Shown here: positions 1 through 7,783 of the stretch, one piece after another
How the letters are laid out: the number at the start of each line of letters is the position of its first letter
How positions within the stretch are numbered: the stretch's first letter is position 1
Assembly (NCBI GenBank): GCA_033856235.1
Contig: JAWVFI010000032.1
Location: 1 to 64,000, forward strand
Reading direction: 5' to 3'
Source: DASXRU01 sp033856235
Lineage (GTDB): Bacteria > Acidobacteriota > Blastocatellia > Pyrinomonadales > Pyrinomonadaceae
Length of the DNA: 64,000 bases
Position numbers and translations under genes: made by a program
The notes under the pieces: generated by a model
What the model saw: the letters and a program-made list of their open reading frames with translations, nothing else
Databases searched by the model: none
What the model was told of the DNA's origin: nothing

Positions 1-112
1 TAAGCAACCTTGCGGACAACGATCTGCTGCACCCCTCGGGCCAATCTCTTCTACTTAGCAAGCGATCGGCACAGGCTACAATCACTTTCTAACTTGCATG
101 GGGGAAACATAC

Positions 113-275
113 AAGCGGACGGCTGAATGCTAATGGCCAGAAATCTACTTTTTTCAGTCGTCCGCTTCTCGGACTGGGCCCTTGACGCCTGACGATCCCA
201 GCGATGAATCGCTGGGCTATTTTCAGGCGTCCGCTCACGCGGACTTAGGGAACCGTACTGTTGCGCAAAGCCAAT
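113..275. repeat. Nested palindromic repeat, copy 1 (partner at 23691-23756)
   Basis: Several hairpins lie in series. Arms at 113-126 and 153-167 pair with each other, and a perfect stem sits at 198-217 inside GACGCCTGA/TCAGGCGTC arms. Positions 208-253 match 23691-23736 with one mismatch in 46 bases, and similarity continues to about 275. The stretch before it (1-112) shows no gene I can support. The repeat ends over the upstream TTG that would extend the next gene. Confidence 0.85.
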
Positions 276-320
276 AACGCGAACATCACTAAGCAACACG
301 AAACATTGCGTAAACGTAAT

Positions 321-1052
321 ATGCCTTTGCCCAATCAACGATTTGCCAAACCGCGCGCGTTCCTGAAAGCGCGCCTTTCACCCGAAGGCTATCTCGGGCT
401 GCACCTCACCATCGGGGCTCTGATCTTGATCGGCGCCACTTGGATTTTTGCCGCCATTGCCGAAGACGTCGTCACCGCTGATCGGCTGACCGTCGTGGAT
501 GTCGAATTCTCAAACTGGCTTCATGCGCGCGCTAACCCCACCGTCACGGCAGTACTAATCGTTATCACCAATCTGCACGCCACGATCGGCATCACGATTC
601 TGACGTTTGCCGCCTTTCTCTTCCTCATCAGGCGTGGTTACCGGGCACAATCGCTGGCATTGGTTTTCTCAGTCTTTGGCGGAATGTTGCTCAATGTAAT
701 CCTGAAGAATATTTTTGTGCGGGCTCGGCCTCATTTCGAAGCTCCTATCCTGACGCTGACTACTTACGGGTTTCCCAGCGGCCACACGATGATGGCGACC
801 TGCTTCTACGGCGCCCTGGCGGCGATTGCGATCTGGAGTCTCAGGACGTGGGGCGCAAGGCTGGCCGCAACTCTGGGGGCTGGCTTGATGATTCTGCTGG
901 TTGGCTTCAGCCGCATCTACCTGGGCGCGCATTACCTGAGCGACGTATTGGGGGCGATGGCGGAAGGGTTGGTCTGGCTCGCGTTTTGTCTGACCGCTGT
1001 AAGTGTGGCGCACCGCCGCTTGTCAGAACCGCCTGCGGTAGCGGGCGGTTGA
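321..1052 (+). CDS. PAP2-family membrane phosphatase
   Basis: This integral membrane phosphatase of the PAP2/BacA-like superfamily probably removes phosphate from a lipid phosphate such as undecaprenyl pyrophosphate or phosphatidate at the outer face of the inner membrane. The three signature blocks are visible in order: KNIFVRARP, then FPSGHTMMA, then SRIYLGAHYLSD, which carry the catalytic His residues and phosphate-binding Arg and Lys. About six hydrophobic segments surround them. I chose ATG 321 because the in-frame TTG at 261 lies inside an intergenic repeat. The last residues (SEPPAVAGG) and the stop are encoded by the left arm of a palindromic repeat. The exact substrate cannot be told from sequence. 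Confidence 0.9.
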   Translation: MPLPNQRFAKPRAFLKARLSPEGYLGLHLTIGALILIGATWIFAAIAEDVVTADRLTVVDVEFSNWLHARANPTVTAVLIVITNLHATIGITILTFAAFLFLIRRGYRAQSLALVFSVFGGMLLNVILKNIFVRARPHFEAPILTLTTYGFPSGHTMMATCFYGALAAIAIWSLRTWGARLAATLGAGLMILLVGFSRIYLGAHYLSDVLGAMAEGLVWLAFCLTAVSVAHRRLSEPPAVAGG

Positions 1053-1114
1053 ATCCTCGATCAGCTTGTCTGATAACGAAGGTTCAACCGCCCGCTACCG
1101 CAGGCGGTTCTGAC
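1021..1114. repeat. 30-bp-arm inverted repeat between convergent genes, copy 1
   Basis: The left arm (1024-1053) and right arm (1083-1112) are exact reverse complements around a 29-base loop. The core reads CCGCCTGCGGTAGCGGGCGG. The left arm encodes the C-terminal end and TGA stop of the PAP2 gene. A diverged copy lies at 34601-34693, also between convergent genes. The position fits a bidirectional terminator or a REP-like element, but there is no T-run. Confidence 0.9.
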
Positions 1115-1121
1115 CGGACTC

Positions 1122-1922
1122 CTACTTAACTAATTTCGCGGTGAGCACAATGATCAATGCCCGGTCCCCCAAAGTTGCCGTACCCACCACCACCTTTTCG
1201 CCGTCGCGCAGATTGAGTGCGGTCTGCACCTGGGTCCGATTATCCACCGTGTTGCCCGTCATCCCCGTCAAGAAAATGAACTCGGCTATCTGAATTATCG
1301 GCGCACCAGCGGACGTCGAACTCAGCGTTACCGTATTGATCTGGTATTCGAAGGGCAGAACCATGGTTCCACTGTTGGCCGGCGACCGGGAAATCTCGGC
1401 CGTGCCCTTGCCGTGCAGTCCGCGTGGAGTTTCCGTTAGGCGCTGCACCACTGACGTGGCCAGCTCGTAATTCTTATAGTTCAAAGTCCCACGGAGTTGC
1501 GCCAGCACGTCCTTCAATTCCGCAGGGACCTCCGCGGTCGCGGCGCCCGTGTTCGAAGCCAGGAGTACGTGCATGTGTAGCTCAATGTTCGGACGCGGCT
1601 GCGCGGGGGTGTCGAGCCGCTGCAGGGCCTCTTCAATAGTCGCGACATTTTCAGGAAAGTCGCGCACCGTGATCATCTTGAACTCGGAATTGGGCGAGAC
1701 CGACGCGCCCTTGAATCCGCTGCCCAGGGCCCGCAGCACGTTGCCCAGATTGACCGGGTCGCGATACTTCACTTCAAAGACTTTACTCTTGAAGCCCTTT
1801 TCAGTGACGAAATCGCTGTCAGACTTGGCGGCCGGAGTGCCAGCCTGCTGTGCGAACATCGGAGAGACCGGGACCATTAATAGAGCGACTGCTAACGAAA
1901 GTTTTTTCATTGTCTTAAGCAC
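1122..1922 (-). CDS. Exported protein with secretin N-like fold
   Basis: A signal peptide (MKKLSLAVALLMVP) is followed at about residues 45-110 by a segment resembling the secretin/GspD short N-domain: a KVFEVKYRDP strand, a NLGNVLRALG helix, and ITVRDFPENVATIEEALQRLD. The rest is beta-rich and of unknown fold; there is no secretin pore domain. I prefer GTG 1922 because AGGAGG lies nine bases upstream of it, inside the end of the preceding anti-sigma gene; ATG 1910 and ATG 1943 are in frame alternatives. It is the last gene of the sigma/anti-sigma operon and overlaps the anti-sigma gene by a few bases, so it may act in the same envelope response. Function is unproven. Confidence 0.7.
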   Translation of the reverse strand: MLKTMKKLSLAVALLMVPVSPMFAQQAGTPAAKSDSDFVTEKGFKSKVFEVKYRDPVNLGNVLRALGSGFKGASVSPNSEFKMITVRDFPENVATIEEALQRLDTPAQPRPNIELHMHVLLASNTGAATAEVPAELKDVLAQLRGTLNYKNYELATSVVQRLTETPRGLHGKGTAEISRSPANSGTMVLPFEYQINTVTLSSTSAGAPIIQIAEFIFLTGMTGNTVDNRTQVQTALNLRDGEKVVVGTATLGDRALIIVLTAKLVK

Positions 1923-2727
1923 GAGAGCTTGCCTCCTGATCATGTTTGGAAGATTTTCCGGGTGTACCTTGTTTGGCGGGCTGACGAGTGAACCAGATGA
2001 TACGTATGTTCTGATCGCTGGTTTGCATGTCCACTCTCAAAGTCCGCTCTGAACCGGTCGCATCCGTCGCGGGTACGACATTCGATTCAGTGAGATTGTT
2101 GACCGGCAACGCAGTTGAGCCAGCCATCGATGGGCGCTCAGGTGTATTTGCGGCGACATCTGCCACCAGTGGTCCGGTGCTATTCGTTCTCCGTGGTGGT
2201 TGAGCGGGCCGATTCATTTGCGCTGTCCCGCGCGTGGGTACGGCGTTGTTCTGAATCGTGGTCACCCAACCGCCGTTTCCCGAGTTAGTCGCGGTCGCCG
2301 CCTGCAAGTTCTTAGGTGAAGGTGATGTGTTTGGTTGCTCGCTTCGTTGGGACACTTGCTGCGGTCCATTCTCCCGAGTGGCAATCAAGTAAAACGCCAG
2401 GCCAGAGACCGCCAGTAAAACCGCCGTCGCCACGGCCCAACTCAGGTTCGGGCGGAACAGGCTGACAATCCTTTGCGGTAACGCCGGCGCCAGGGACTCT
2501 TCGCTAATCTCGCGTAACACACGCTGGCGCATGCCGGAGTAAACTCCCTCGCTGAACGATGGTGGCGCAAACTGTTGCAGCAGCTGCCGGCTCTCGAAGT
2601 ATTCACTTGCCGACCGCTCACACAGGGCACAGGACTGGACGTGCGCTGCGACCCTCGTCGCGCTTCTGTCGTCGAGATCGTGTCCCGCGAACAGCGGTAA
2701 CAACTCCTGTACCTGTTTGCAGTTCAT
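1915..2727 (-). CDS. Anti-sigma factor with zinc-finger (zf-HC2) domain
   Basis: This is a predicted membrane-bound anti-sigma factor. The N-terminus has the zf-HC2 pattern: an early Cys (MNCKQVQELLP) and an H-x3-C-x2-C block (HVQSCALC), as in ZAS-type anti-sigma factors. A single membrane segment follows (LSWAVATAVLLAVSGLAFYL), then a Ser/Thr/Pro/Asn-rich periplasmic region ending in a short beta segment. ATG 2727 is chosen because GGAGG lies just upstream of it. It sits directly downstream of the ECF sigma gene, the usual arrangement for a sigma/anti-sigma pair, and should hold that sigma factor inactive until an envelope signal arrives. The signal is unknown. Confidence 0.88.
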   Translation of the reverse strand: MNCKQVQELLPLFAGHDLDDRSATRVAAHVQSCALCERSASEYFESRQLLQQFAPPSFSEGVYSGMRQRVLREISEESLAPALPQRIVSLFRPNLSWAVATAVLLAVSGLAFYLIATRENGPQQVSQRSEQPNTSPSPKNLQAATATNSGNGGWVTTIQNNAVPTRGTAQMNRPAQPPRRTNSTGPLVADVAANTPERPSMAGSTALPVNNLTESNVVPATDATGSERTLRVDMQTSDQNIRIIWFTRQPAKQGTPGKSSKHDQEASSRA

Positions 2728-2796
2728 GACGCCTCCAAAGTTGCCCAGGCACTCCTGCCTGGCCCTCCGTCGCTCTTGATCTCTCAACTATCCCAG

Positions 2797-2825
2797 GAAG
2801 GGACAGACACGAATGTCTGTCCTAC
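2797..2825. repeat. Short palindromic repeat overlapping a stop codon, copy 1
   Basis: GGACAGACAC/GAATGTCTGTCC forms a tight stem between the sigma and anti-sigma genes. Its last bases supply the TAG stop of the sigma gene. A near-identical copy at 36610-36636 supplies the TAG stop of another minus-strand gene. Confidence 0.8.
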
Positions 2826-3490
2826 TTTCGCAAATACTGATCACAGTAGATCTTGATCTTGCGACGCGCAGAGCTGATCTGCGATCGCACTGTAGTAGCG
2901 CTGGAATTCAGAATCCGCGCTACTTCTTCCGTCGAAAGTCCCTCAAGGTCGCGCAACACGATTGACGCTCGCTCTTTCACTGGCAGGTGTGCCATTGCTC
3001 TGGCGATCAGCTCGCGTTGCTGTGCATGCATCACTGCGTCGTCGGCGCCTTCGCCGCATGACGGAATTGCAAAAGCGCTTTCTTCATTACCGGCATCGAA
3101 TGAAGTGAACCGTTCGCTGTGTTGCTGGCGCTCCTTTGTAATGTCGCGGCAGACGTTAACCGTGATGCCATACACCCAGCCGAAGAAATCCTGATTCTGT
3201 TTGAAGCGTTTCAGATATTTGTAAACTCGCAGAAACACTTCCTGGGAAGCATCGCGGGCGTCCGCTTCGTTGCCCAACATCCGCCACGTCATGGCCATAA
3301 CTCTTTGCTGCGAATGAATCATGATCTGCTCAAAGGCCGCGGTATCGCCGGCGGCGGCGCGCTCAATTAATCTGGCAAGTGACGTCTGATTGTGACTCAG
3401 GGCCTTCACCGGCAACTGTATTTCCACGGCCAAAGCCATGTCGGGGGCCCCGCTCGCCATTCTCAAGATTTGTTTACTTCCCACTGACAT
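2822..3490 (-). CDS. ECF-family RNA polymerase sigma factor
   Basis: The protein of about 222 residues has the two domains of extracytoplasmic-function sigma factors. Region 2 is at about residues 50-125 (AAFEQIMIHSQQRV, then DARDASQEVFLRVYKYL and FGWVYGITVNVCRD). Region 4 is at about residues 165-220 (LPVKERASIVLRDLEG, LSTEEVARILNSSATTVRSQ) with the DNA-binding helix-turn-helix. It directs RNA polymerase to a small regulon and is probably held by the anti-sigma factor encoded next. The N-terminal 35 residues lie upstream of the conserved domain and the start could be internal. Its stop codon is formed by a palindromic repeat. Confidence 0.93.
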   Translation of the reverse strand: MSVGSKQILRMASGAPDMALAVEIQLPVKALSHNQTSLARLIERAAAGDTAAFEQIMIHSQQRVMAMTWRMLGNEADARDASQEVFLRVYKYLKRFKQNQDFFGWVYGITVNVCRDITKERQQHSERFTSFDAGNEESAFAIPSCGEGADDAVMHAQQRELIARAMAHLPVKERASIVLRDLEGLSTEEVARILNSSATTVRSQISSARRKIKIYCDQYLRK

Positions 3491-3688
3491 ATACTTCCAG
3501 CAACCGAAAAACGTTGAGAGGAATCTTTCTCCGCGGATTTCAGCCTTTTACAAAATACCAAAACGCCCACTACTCACACGCCTATCGGCAGGGAATGTTT
3601 CGTATGATCAAAAATTGTGTTGCGGCCTATTCGTGTTGGTCCGTGAGATTTCGTTCTCATCGAAGCCTGGGCCGTGCCACAGTTTTAG

Positions 3689-3966
3689 TTTCTCTCTTTA
3701 TTCCTCTCCCTTTGGGAGGGGTTAGGGGAGGGCCTGTGACGGTACCGGCCAAACCGTTCCCAACGCGCGGCCTCGAAGGCCGCGCGCCATTTTGAGAGTC
3801 GCAGCTGGAAACTAATCCTGCGGAGTAAATGTTACGGCGGCAACATTCGTTCGTCGCATACAGCATAATCGTGTGGCGCGCGCCCATCGAGGCCGCGCGT
3901 CTTCGAGGTGAGAAAGGCATACGCAAGCCCTCTCCTAACCCATCCCAGAGGGCGGGGGAAAGAAAT
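3689..3966. repeat. MITE-like element with about 45-bp inverted ends
   Basis: The 657-base gap between the sigma gene and the TPR gene holds no convincing gene. It contains a left end at 3689-3735 (TTTCTCTCTTTATTCC, then TCTCCCTTTGGGAGGGG) and a right end at about 3920-3966 that is its imperfect reverse complement. Between them lie GC-rich palindromes, including GCGCGGCCTCGAAGGCCGCGC near 3761. The structure resembles a non-autonomous miniature element; no transposase or target duplication is seen. Confidence 0.6.
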
Positions 3967-4147
3967 ACCAAGAACCTGAAATTAGGGCACTACCAAATCC
4001 ATCAGTAAGATTCGCCAAGCTCGGCTCAAATCTCTTGAAAAATTGCCGGAATCAGTTCAGCATGTCGTTCGGCCTTGCTTCCCTATCGAAAAGTATCAAC
4101 TCGCAACGCGCGAAGAGCTTGTAATCCATCCCATCAAGGAGCCCCAA

Positions 4148-5377
4148 ATGTTTCAGAACTATTCGCAAACGGTATTGATGACAACCCGCTTGGCAATCCT
4201 CATGGTTTGCCTGTCAGCCATCTTAGCGACAGTTAACGGTCAGACCCCGGAGAACCTCGACGATTTGAAGGAACGAGTGAGTGTACTTCTGAAACAAACG
4301 AAGTATACGGAGGCCGTTCCCTTGTTGGAGAAGATCGTCGCTGCGGAGCCGGATGGCGCGGGCGGGCACTACTTTCTCGCTTCCGCCATACTGGGATTGA
4401 TTCCCAATACAAAGGACGAGGGCGGCAAGACGCAATTGCGCCTGCGAGCGCGGGCTGAGTTTCTGAAAGCGAAGGAGCTCGGCCACACCGCTCCTAACCT
4501 TGATGCGATGATTGAGTCGCTGCCGCCCAACGGCGCGGGGCCTGACGCTTTTTCAGATCACGCTCAGGCGGACAAGTTTATGAACGAGGGCGAAGCCTCG
4601 TTTTCGCAAGGTAAGCTCGACGAGGCTTTTAAGGCTTATCAAAAGGCGCTGGCTATTGATCCAAAGCTCTATCATGCAGCGCTCTTCTCCGGTGACGTGC
4701 AAATGCAAAAGGGAGACTTTGCCCAAGCCGAGGTTTGGTACCAGCGGGCGATTACAATCGATCCCAACAAAGAAACGGCGTACCGCTACTCCGCCACGCC
4801 GCTTATGAAACAACAGAAGTTCGACGAAGCGCGTGACCGCTATATCGAGGCCTTCATCACCGAACCTTACAATTCATTCACCGTCGCCGGTTTCACGCAG
4901 TGGGCCCAGGCTACGCGGACCCCACTGGCGCACCCGAAGATCGACATTCCGACCAGCGTCACGTTTGACGAGAAGGGTGACGTGAAGATCAACCTGGACT
5001 CGAGCGCATTGCTGGGTGGTAAGGACGACGGGTCATTCGCCTGGATCTCTTACGGAGCGACGCGCACGACCTGGCACAAGGAAAAGTTCAAACAGACATT
5101 CCCCGGTGAGGGATCGTATCGACACACCCTGGCAGAGGAAGCTGACGCCTTGCGCAGCGTTATCACTTTGGCCACAGCCGACAAGGAGACGAAGAACCTC
5201 AGCCCAGCTTTGGCCAAACTGAAGAAGCTGAACGATGCCGGGCTGCTGGAAGCTTACATCCTGCTGGCCCGTCCGGATGGCGGCATCGCCCGAGACCATC
5301 CCGCGTATCTCCGAGCTAATCGCGAAAAACTAAGGCGCTATGTTTTGGAATATGTGGTGAAGGGCGCGGGGAATTAG
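4148..5377 (+). CDS. Exported tetratricopeptide-repeat protein
   Basis: A secreted or periplasmic TPR scaffold. ATG 4148 is preceded by AAGGAG at a six-base spacing, which makes the in-frame ATG at 4043 unlikely. A signal-anchor segment (TTRLAILMVCLSAILATVNG) is followed by a first TPR (YTEAVPLLEKIVAAEPDG). Two further TPRs come after residue 140 (LDEAFKAYQKALAIDPKLY and FAQAEVWYQRAITIDPNK), with a third degenerate one. The C-terminal 150 residues contain no domain I recognise. It stands alone, and a hairpin with terminator form follows at 5392-5411. A role in protein-protein assembly is the only inference available. Confidence 0.8.
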   Translation: MFQNYSQTVLMTTRLAILMVCLSAILATVNGQTPENLDDLKERVSVLLKQTKYTEAVPLLEKIVAAEPDGAGGHYFLASAILGLIPNTKDEGGKTQLRLRARAEFLKAKELGHTAPNLDAMIESLPPNGAGPDAFSDHAQADKFMNEGEASFSQGKLDEAFKAYQKALAIDPKLYHAALFSGDVQMQKGDFAQAEVWYQRAITIDPNKETAYRYSATPLMKQQKFDEARDRYIEAFITEPYNSFTVAGFTQWAQATRTPLAHPKIDIPTSVTFDEKGDVKINLDSSALLGGKDDGSFAWISYGATRTTWHKEKFKQTFPGEGSYRHTLAEEADALRSVITLATADKETKNLSPALAKLKKLNDAGLLEAYILLARPDGGIARDHPAYLRANREKLRRYVLEYVVKGAGN

Positions 5378-5391
5378 TTTGTTTACGAGTG

Positions 5392-5615
5392 AGCCCGATT
5401 CATCGGGCTTTCCCGTGGGGTTACTAGACCGGCCGTTAACGGCCGGGTGCGATGGTGAAGTTTCTGGGGAAGCGCGCTTGAGCGTGCTTCCTTCCGAGTG
5501 CTTTAGCCCCCTCGGACTGAAGGAGGCTAAAGCCCCCTGGGAAACCATTTCCCCGCACTACCCAGCCGTTAAACGGCGGGGCTAACAACCCTTCGGGAAA
5601 GCCGCATGAATGCGG
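5392..5615. repeat. Hairpin terminator and cloverleaf-like nested palindromes
   Basis: AGCCCGATTCATCGGGCTTT (5392-5411) follows the TPR gene and could terminate it. Beyond it, outer arms near 5432-5470 and 5540-5577 (GCCGTTAACGGC versus GCCGTTTAACGGC) enclose smaller hairpins at 5471-5489 and 5501-5532. A last stem, GCCGCATGAATGCGGC, is at 5600-5615. No gene is seen in this gap. Confidence 0.65.
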
Positions 5616-5636
5616 CTACCTGCTAACCGCCCGACA

Positions 5637-6122
5637 TTACATTTGAAAATTTGAATTCGCACCGAACAGCACGCGCAGGATGACTGGCGAATTGGCCAGC
5701 AGCATCGTCAGCCAGGTGCGCTTCCGGTAGATGTCTTCCGCGAGGTAGAACATGCGCGGTGGAAAGTAAACCAGTAAGGCGATAAAACTCAGGAAGAAAA
5801 GTCTGCCGCCAAATTCCAGCAAGCTCCCCGGACGGCCCAGCGGCGCAAACGTTAGTAGGTTCCAGGCCGCTTGAAACAAAATCATGTTTAGAAAAAGGCA
5901 GACGTCGCCGAGGTCTTCGGCCTGCGGGCTGCGCAGGAATTTCGATTGCGGTGGCTTCTTTGGTGACGAGAAATACCGGTAGATCAGGAAGGTCTGAATG
6001 ATAGTGAAGACCAGCCCCGCGATTGTCAGCGAAATAAAAAGCGGCCCGTTATTGAGTAAAGCCCGTCCAAAGAGAAACTCGCCCAGACCGGTCAGGACTG
6101 CCGACATGATTACCAGGTTCAA
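5637..6122 (-). CDS. Membrane protein, C-terminal part (frameshifted)
   Basis: This frame encodes about four hydrophobic helices (GPLFISLTIAGLVFTIIQTF; MILFQAAWNLLTF; LFFLSFIALLVYFP; LLANSPVILRVLFG). I do not recognise the family. The nominal TTG start overlaps the TGA of the upstream reading frame, but the open frame continues upstream to about 6219 and reads as plausible membrane-protein sequence (ARLESGLAGCLFNPIFYF). The simplest explanation is that this is the second half of one gene of about 300 codons, broken by a one-base deletion in a C-run near 6183-6186. Confidence 0.6.
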   Translation of the reverse strand: MNLVIMSAVLTGLGEFLFGRALLNNGPLFISLTIAGLVFTIIQTFLIYRYFSSPKKPPQSKFLRSPQAEDLGDVCLFLNMILFQAAWNLLTFAPLGRPGSLLEFGGRLFFLSFIALLVYFPPRMFYLAEDIYRKRTWLTMLLANSPVILRVLFGANSNFQM

Positions 6123-6538
6123 ACAGAAATAGAAGATCGGATTGAACAGGCATCCGGCCAGGCCGCTCTCCAGCCTGGCCTCTGGGGATTCTCCTGGTCT
6201 TGATTCCCTGGCTTTGATTCACCTGGTCTGCCCTGCGCTTTAAGTCTCTGATGAAAAGGCCAGCGCTTCAACACTGCGCCGGCCGCCGGCAGAATCCACA
6301 TCCCTAAGCACGCGAGTCCCAGCGCCAGTTTGGCTAAAGGTTTTTCGGCCGAAACCTGACGGAAGAGATCGATGACGACCCCCGTCAGCAAGCGCATCAG
6401 AAAAACATTCGCGACAAAGACCGAGATATCCAGCAGCAATCCGCGGTTTTCTTCGGCGAACAGCGTGCGCGTGGCTCTGGGTAAGAGGTCTTTAGAGCGG
6501 ATTCTTGCCTTCGTCGAATGTCGGTTGGGGGTGGGCAC
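6119..6538 (-). CDS. Membrane protein, N-terminal part (frameshifted)
   Basis: GTG 6538 begins a frame with two hydrophobic helices (LLLDISVFVANVFLMRLLTG and LAKLALGLACLGMWILPAAG). After about residue 100 the sequence turns into Gly/Pro/Gln/Trp-rich text and ends without a membrane segment. It runs in the same direction as the next frame and overlaps it by four bases at nominal start and stop. The terminal segment is probably out-of-frame translation of the downstream membrane protein rather than a real C-terminus. The family is unknown. Confidence 0.55.
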   Translation of the reverse strand: MPTPNRHSTKARIRSKDLLPRATRTLFAEENRGLLLDISVFVANVFLMRLLTGVVIDLFRQVSAEKPLAKLALGLACLGMWILPAAGAVLKRWPFHQRLKAQGRPGESKPGNQDQENPQRPGWRAAWPDACSIRSSISV

Positions 6539-6672
6539 GTGTTCATTAATTATTCCAATGAATTACAACGATCCGCAACTCAAGCGCTGCATGAGGAAGG
6601 GATGCGAAGGTGAAGGCGGGGTGAAGTTGGCCACTAAGCCCGCATGAAACAAGTGAAGACGATCAGGCAGTT

Positions 6673-7062
6673 TTAGAGCTGTGATTGACAACTTTGCTCA
6701 TTGCCGGTTGGCGGCTGAGGAGATCTAAGTAGATTTTCAAGGGCGTCCAAGTGCTCCTTAGTATCGTGCCACATTCGTTTCCACCTTGAATCAAGCGGCT
6801 CGCTCGGCTGACAAATTGTATTTGCAAGTTCGACGAGGCGATTACTGTGATAGTTAATCTCCTTATTGCGACTTGAGGCTTTCGCGAAGATGATCAGCTC
6901 AATCGGGAGTACAGGCTGCTCTTGGCCGCACTCTTGAGCGAGGCTGCGATTCAGACTAAGAATTAATCTCTTTAGCCGAGAACGAAACAAGTATGCGGAC
7001 GATCGGTCGGAGGCGGCCTGTTTCACTTGTGTAATTTTTTCTAACAATCTATCGGAATACAT
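6673..7062 (-). CDS. Small helical protein of coupled three-gene module
   Basis: The 129-residue protein is charged and mostly helical (LLEKITQVKQAASDRSSAYL; RLKRLILSLNRSLAQE) with no signal peptide or membrane segment. ATG 7062 is preceded by AGAAAGG at suitable distance; a TTG at 7068 is also in frame. It overlaps the nucleotidyltransferase gene by 14 bases, so the two are probably translated together. An R93-x5-H99 pattern (RWKRMWH) is faintly reminiscent of the R-x4-6-H of HEPN RNases, which commonly pair with MNT nucleotidyltransferases, but the resemblance is too weak to assign a function. I do not recognise the family. Confidence 0.7.
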   Translation of the reverse strand: MYSDRLLEKITQVKQAASDRSSAYLFRSRLKRLILSLNRSLAQECGQEQPVLPIELIIFAKASSRNKEINYHSNRLVELANTICQPSEPLDSRWKRMWHDTKEHLDALENLLRSPQPPTGNEQSCQSQL

Positions 7063-7783
7063 TTGCAAACCTTTCTCTAACCATAGAAACTAACGCGTCA
7101 GTTTCATCACACCACCTTACGGGGTCAATAGCTGAGATCTTCATTGTACCGGAATCGTGACCATCCAAGAAGGCTCTATAGCGACACAACCTGATCACTG
7201 ATCTTGAAACTTGAGAATCTAGTGCCAATAGTGTTGCCATCTTCTCAACAGGCGAGGTTCGGCCAAAATCGGGGTCACCAGCCAAATAACAGCCCAGGAT
7301 GCAGGAATGCCTAAGAACAGTTGCAAGAACAATCATTTCAAACGCTACAGAACCGCCTTCAAAAAGAGAGTCGCGCACATCCGCTATGGTCCGACGAAAT
7401 GCGATCAGGTCAGTTGTCGCCCGTTCATAAGGCGGTAGTTGCTTAAGCAGTTTCGCTAACCTACCCTTTACTGCATCAGCTTCCCATAAACTCTTCCCTT
7501 CAAGTCGTAGATGATGAAGAAAAAGCGAGCCGTAACTCGCCATTTCTTCAATCTCATTCCAAGTATATCTGCTTATTGAAACTTTGCTTGGTTCATTCAT
7601 CCAATTACTCAACTCCGGGATGCCAGCCACATGGAGGTCTGCCCGTCGCAGGGTTTCTTCTGCTCCTAAGTCCTCCTCAACCACTTCGGAATTTGAAATC
7701 AGAAGCAAATCCACATCGCTCCAAGAATCCGAATCATGGCGGGCATATGACCCATACAGCCATAATGCATTCAACTCATTCAC
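7049..7783 (-). CDS. MNT-type nucleotidyltransferase domain protein
   Basis: The N-terminus carries the pol-beta-fold minimal nucleotidyltransferase signature: G11-S12 followed after ten residues by D23-V-D25 (GSYARHDSDSWSDVDLLLIS). A block near residue 70 (YTWNEIEEM, FLHHLRLEGKSLWE) is typical of family members, but the third acidic residue expected on that strand appears to be Ser (KVSISRY). The C-terminal half is helical and may bind substrate. Known relatives include MntA antitoxins, which AMPylate HEPN toxins, and antibiotic nucleotidyltransferases. GTG 7783 overlaps the stop of the pentapeptide gene (GTGA) and the downstream gene overlaps this one, so the trio is a translationally coupled operon. 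Region A+T content is high (25 G+C of 60 at 7801-7860). Confidence 0.82.
   Translation of the reverse strand: MNELNALWLYGSYARHDSDSWSDVDLLLISNSEVVEEDLGAEETLRRADLHVAGIPELSNWMNEPSKVSISRYTWNEIEEMASYGSLFLHHLRLEGKSLWEADAVKGRLAKLLKQLPPYERATTDLIAFRRTIADVRDSLFEGGSVAFEMIVLATVLRHSCILGCYLAGDPDFGRTSPVEKMATLLALDSQVSRSVIRLCRYRAFLDGHDSGTMKISAIDPVRWCDETDALVSMVRERFANVFR

Noticed and set aside
261..320. Upstream extension of the PAP2 gene from TTG 261
   Set aside because: The extension lies at the end of an intergenic repeat, adds charged sequence unlike the family N-terminus, and has no Shine-Dalgarno.
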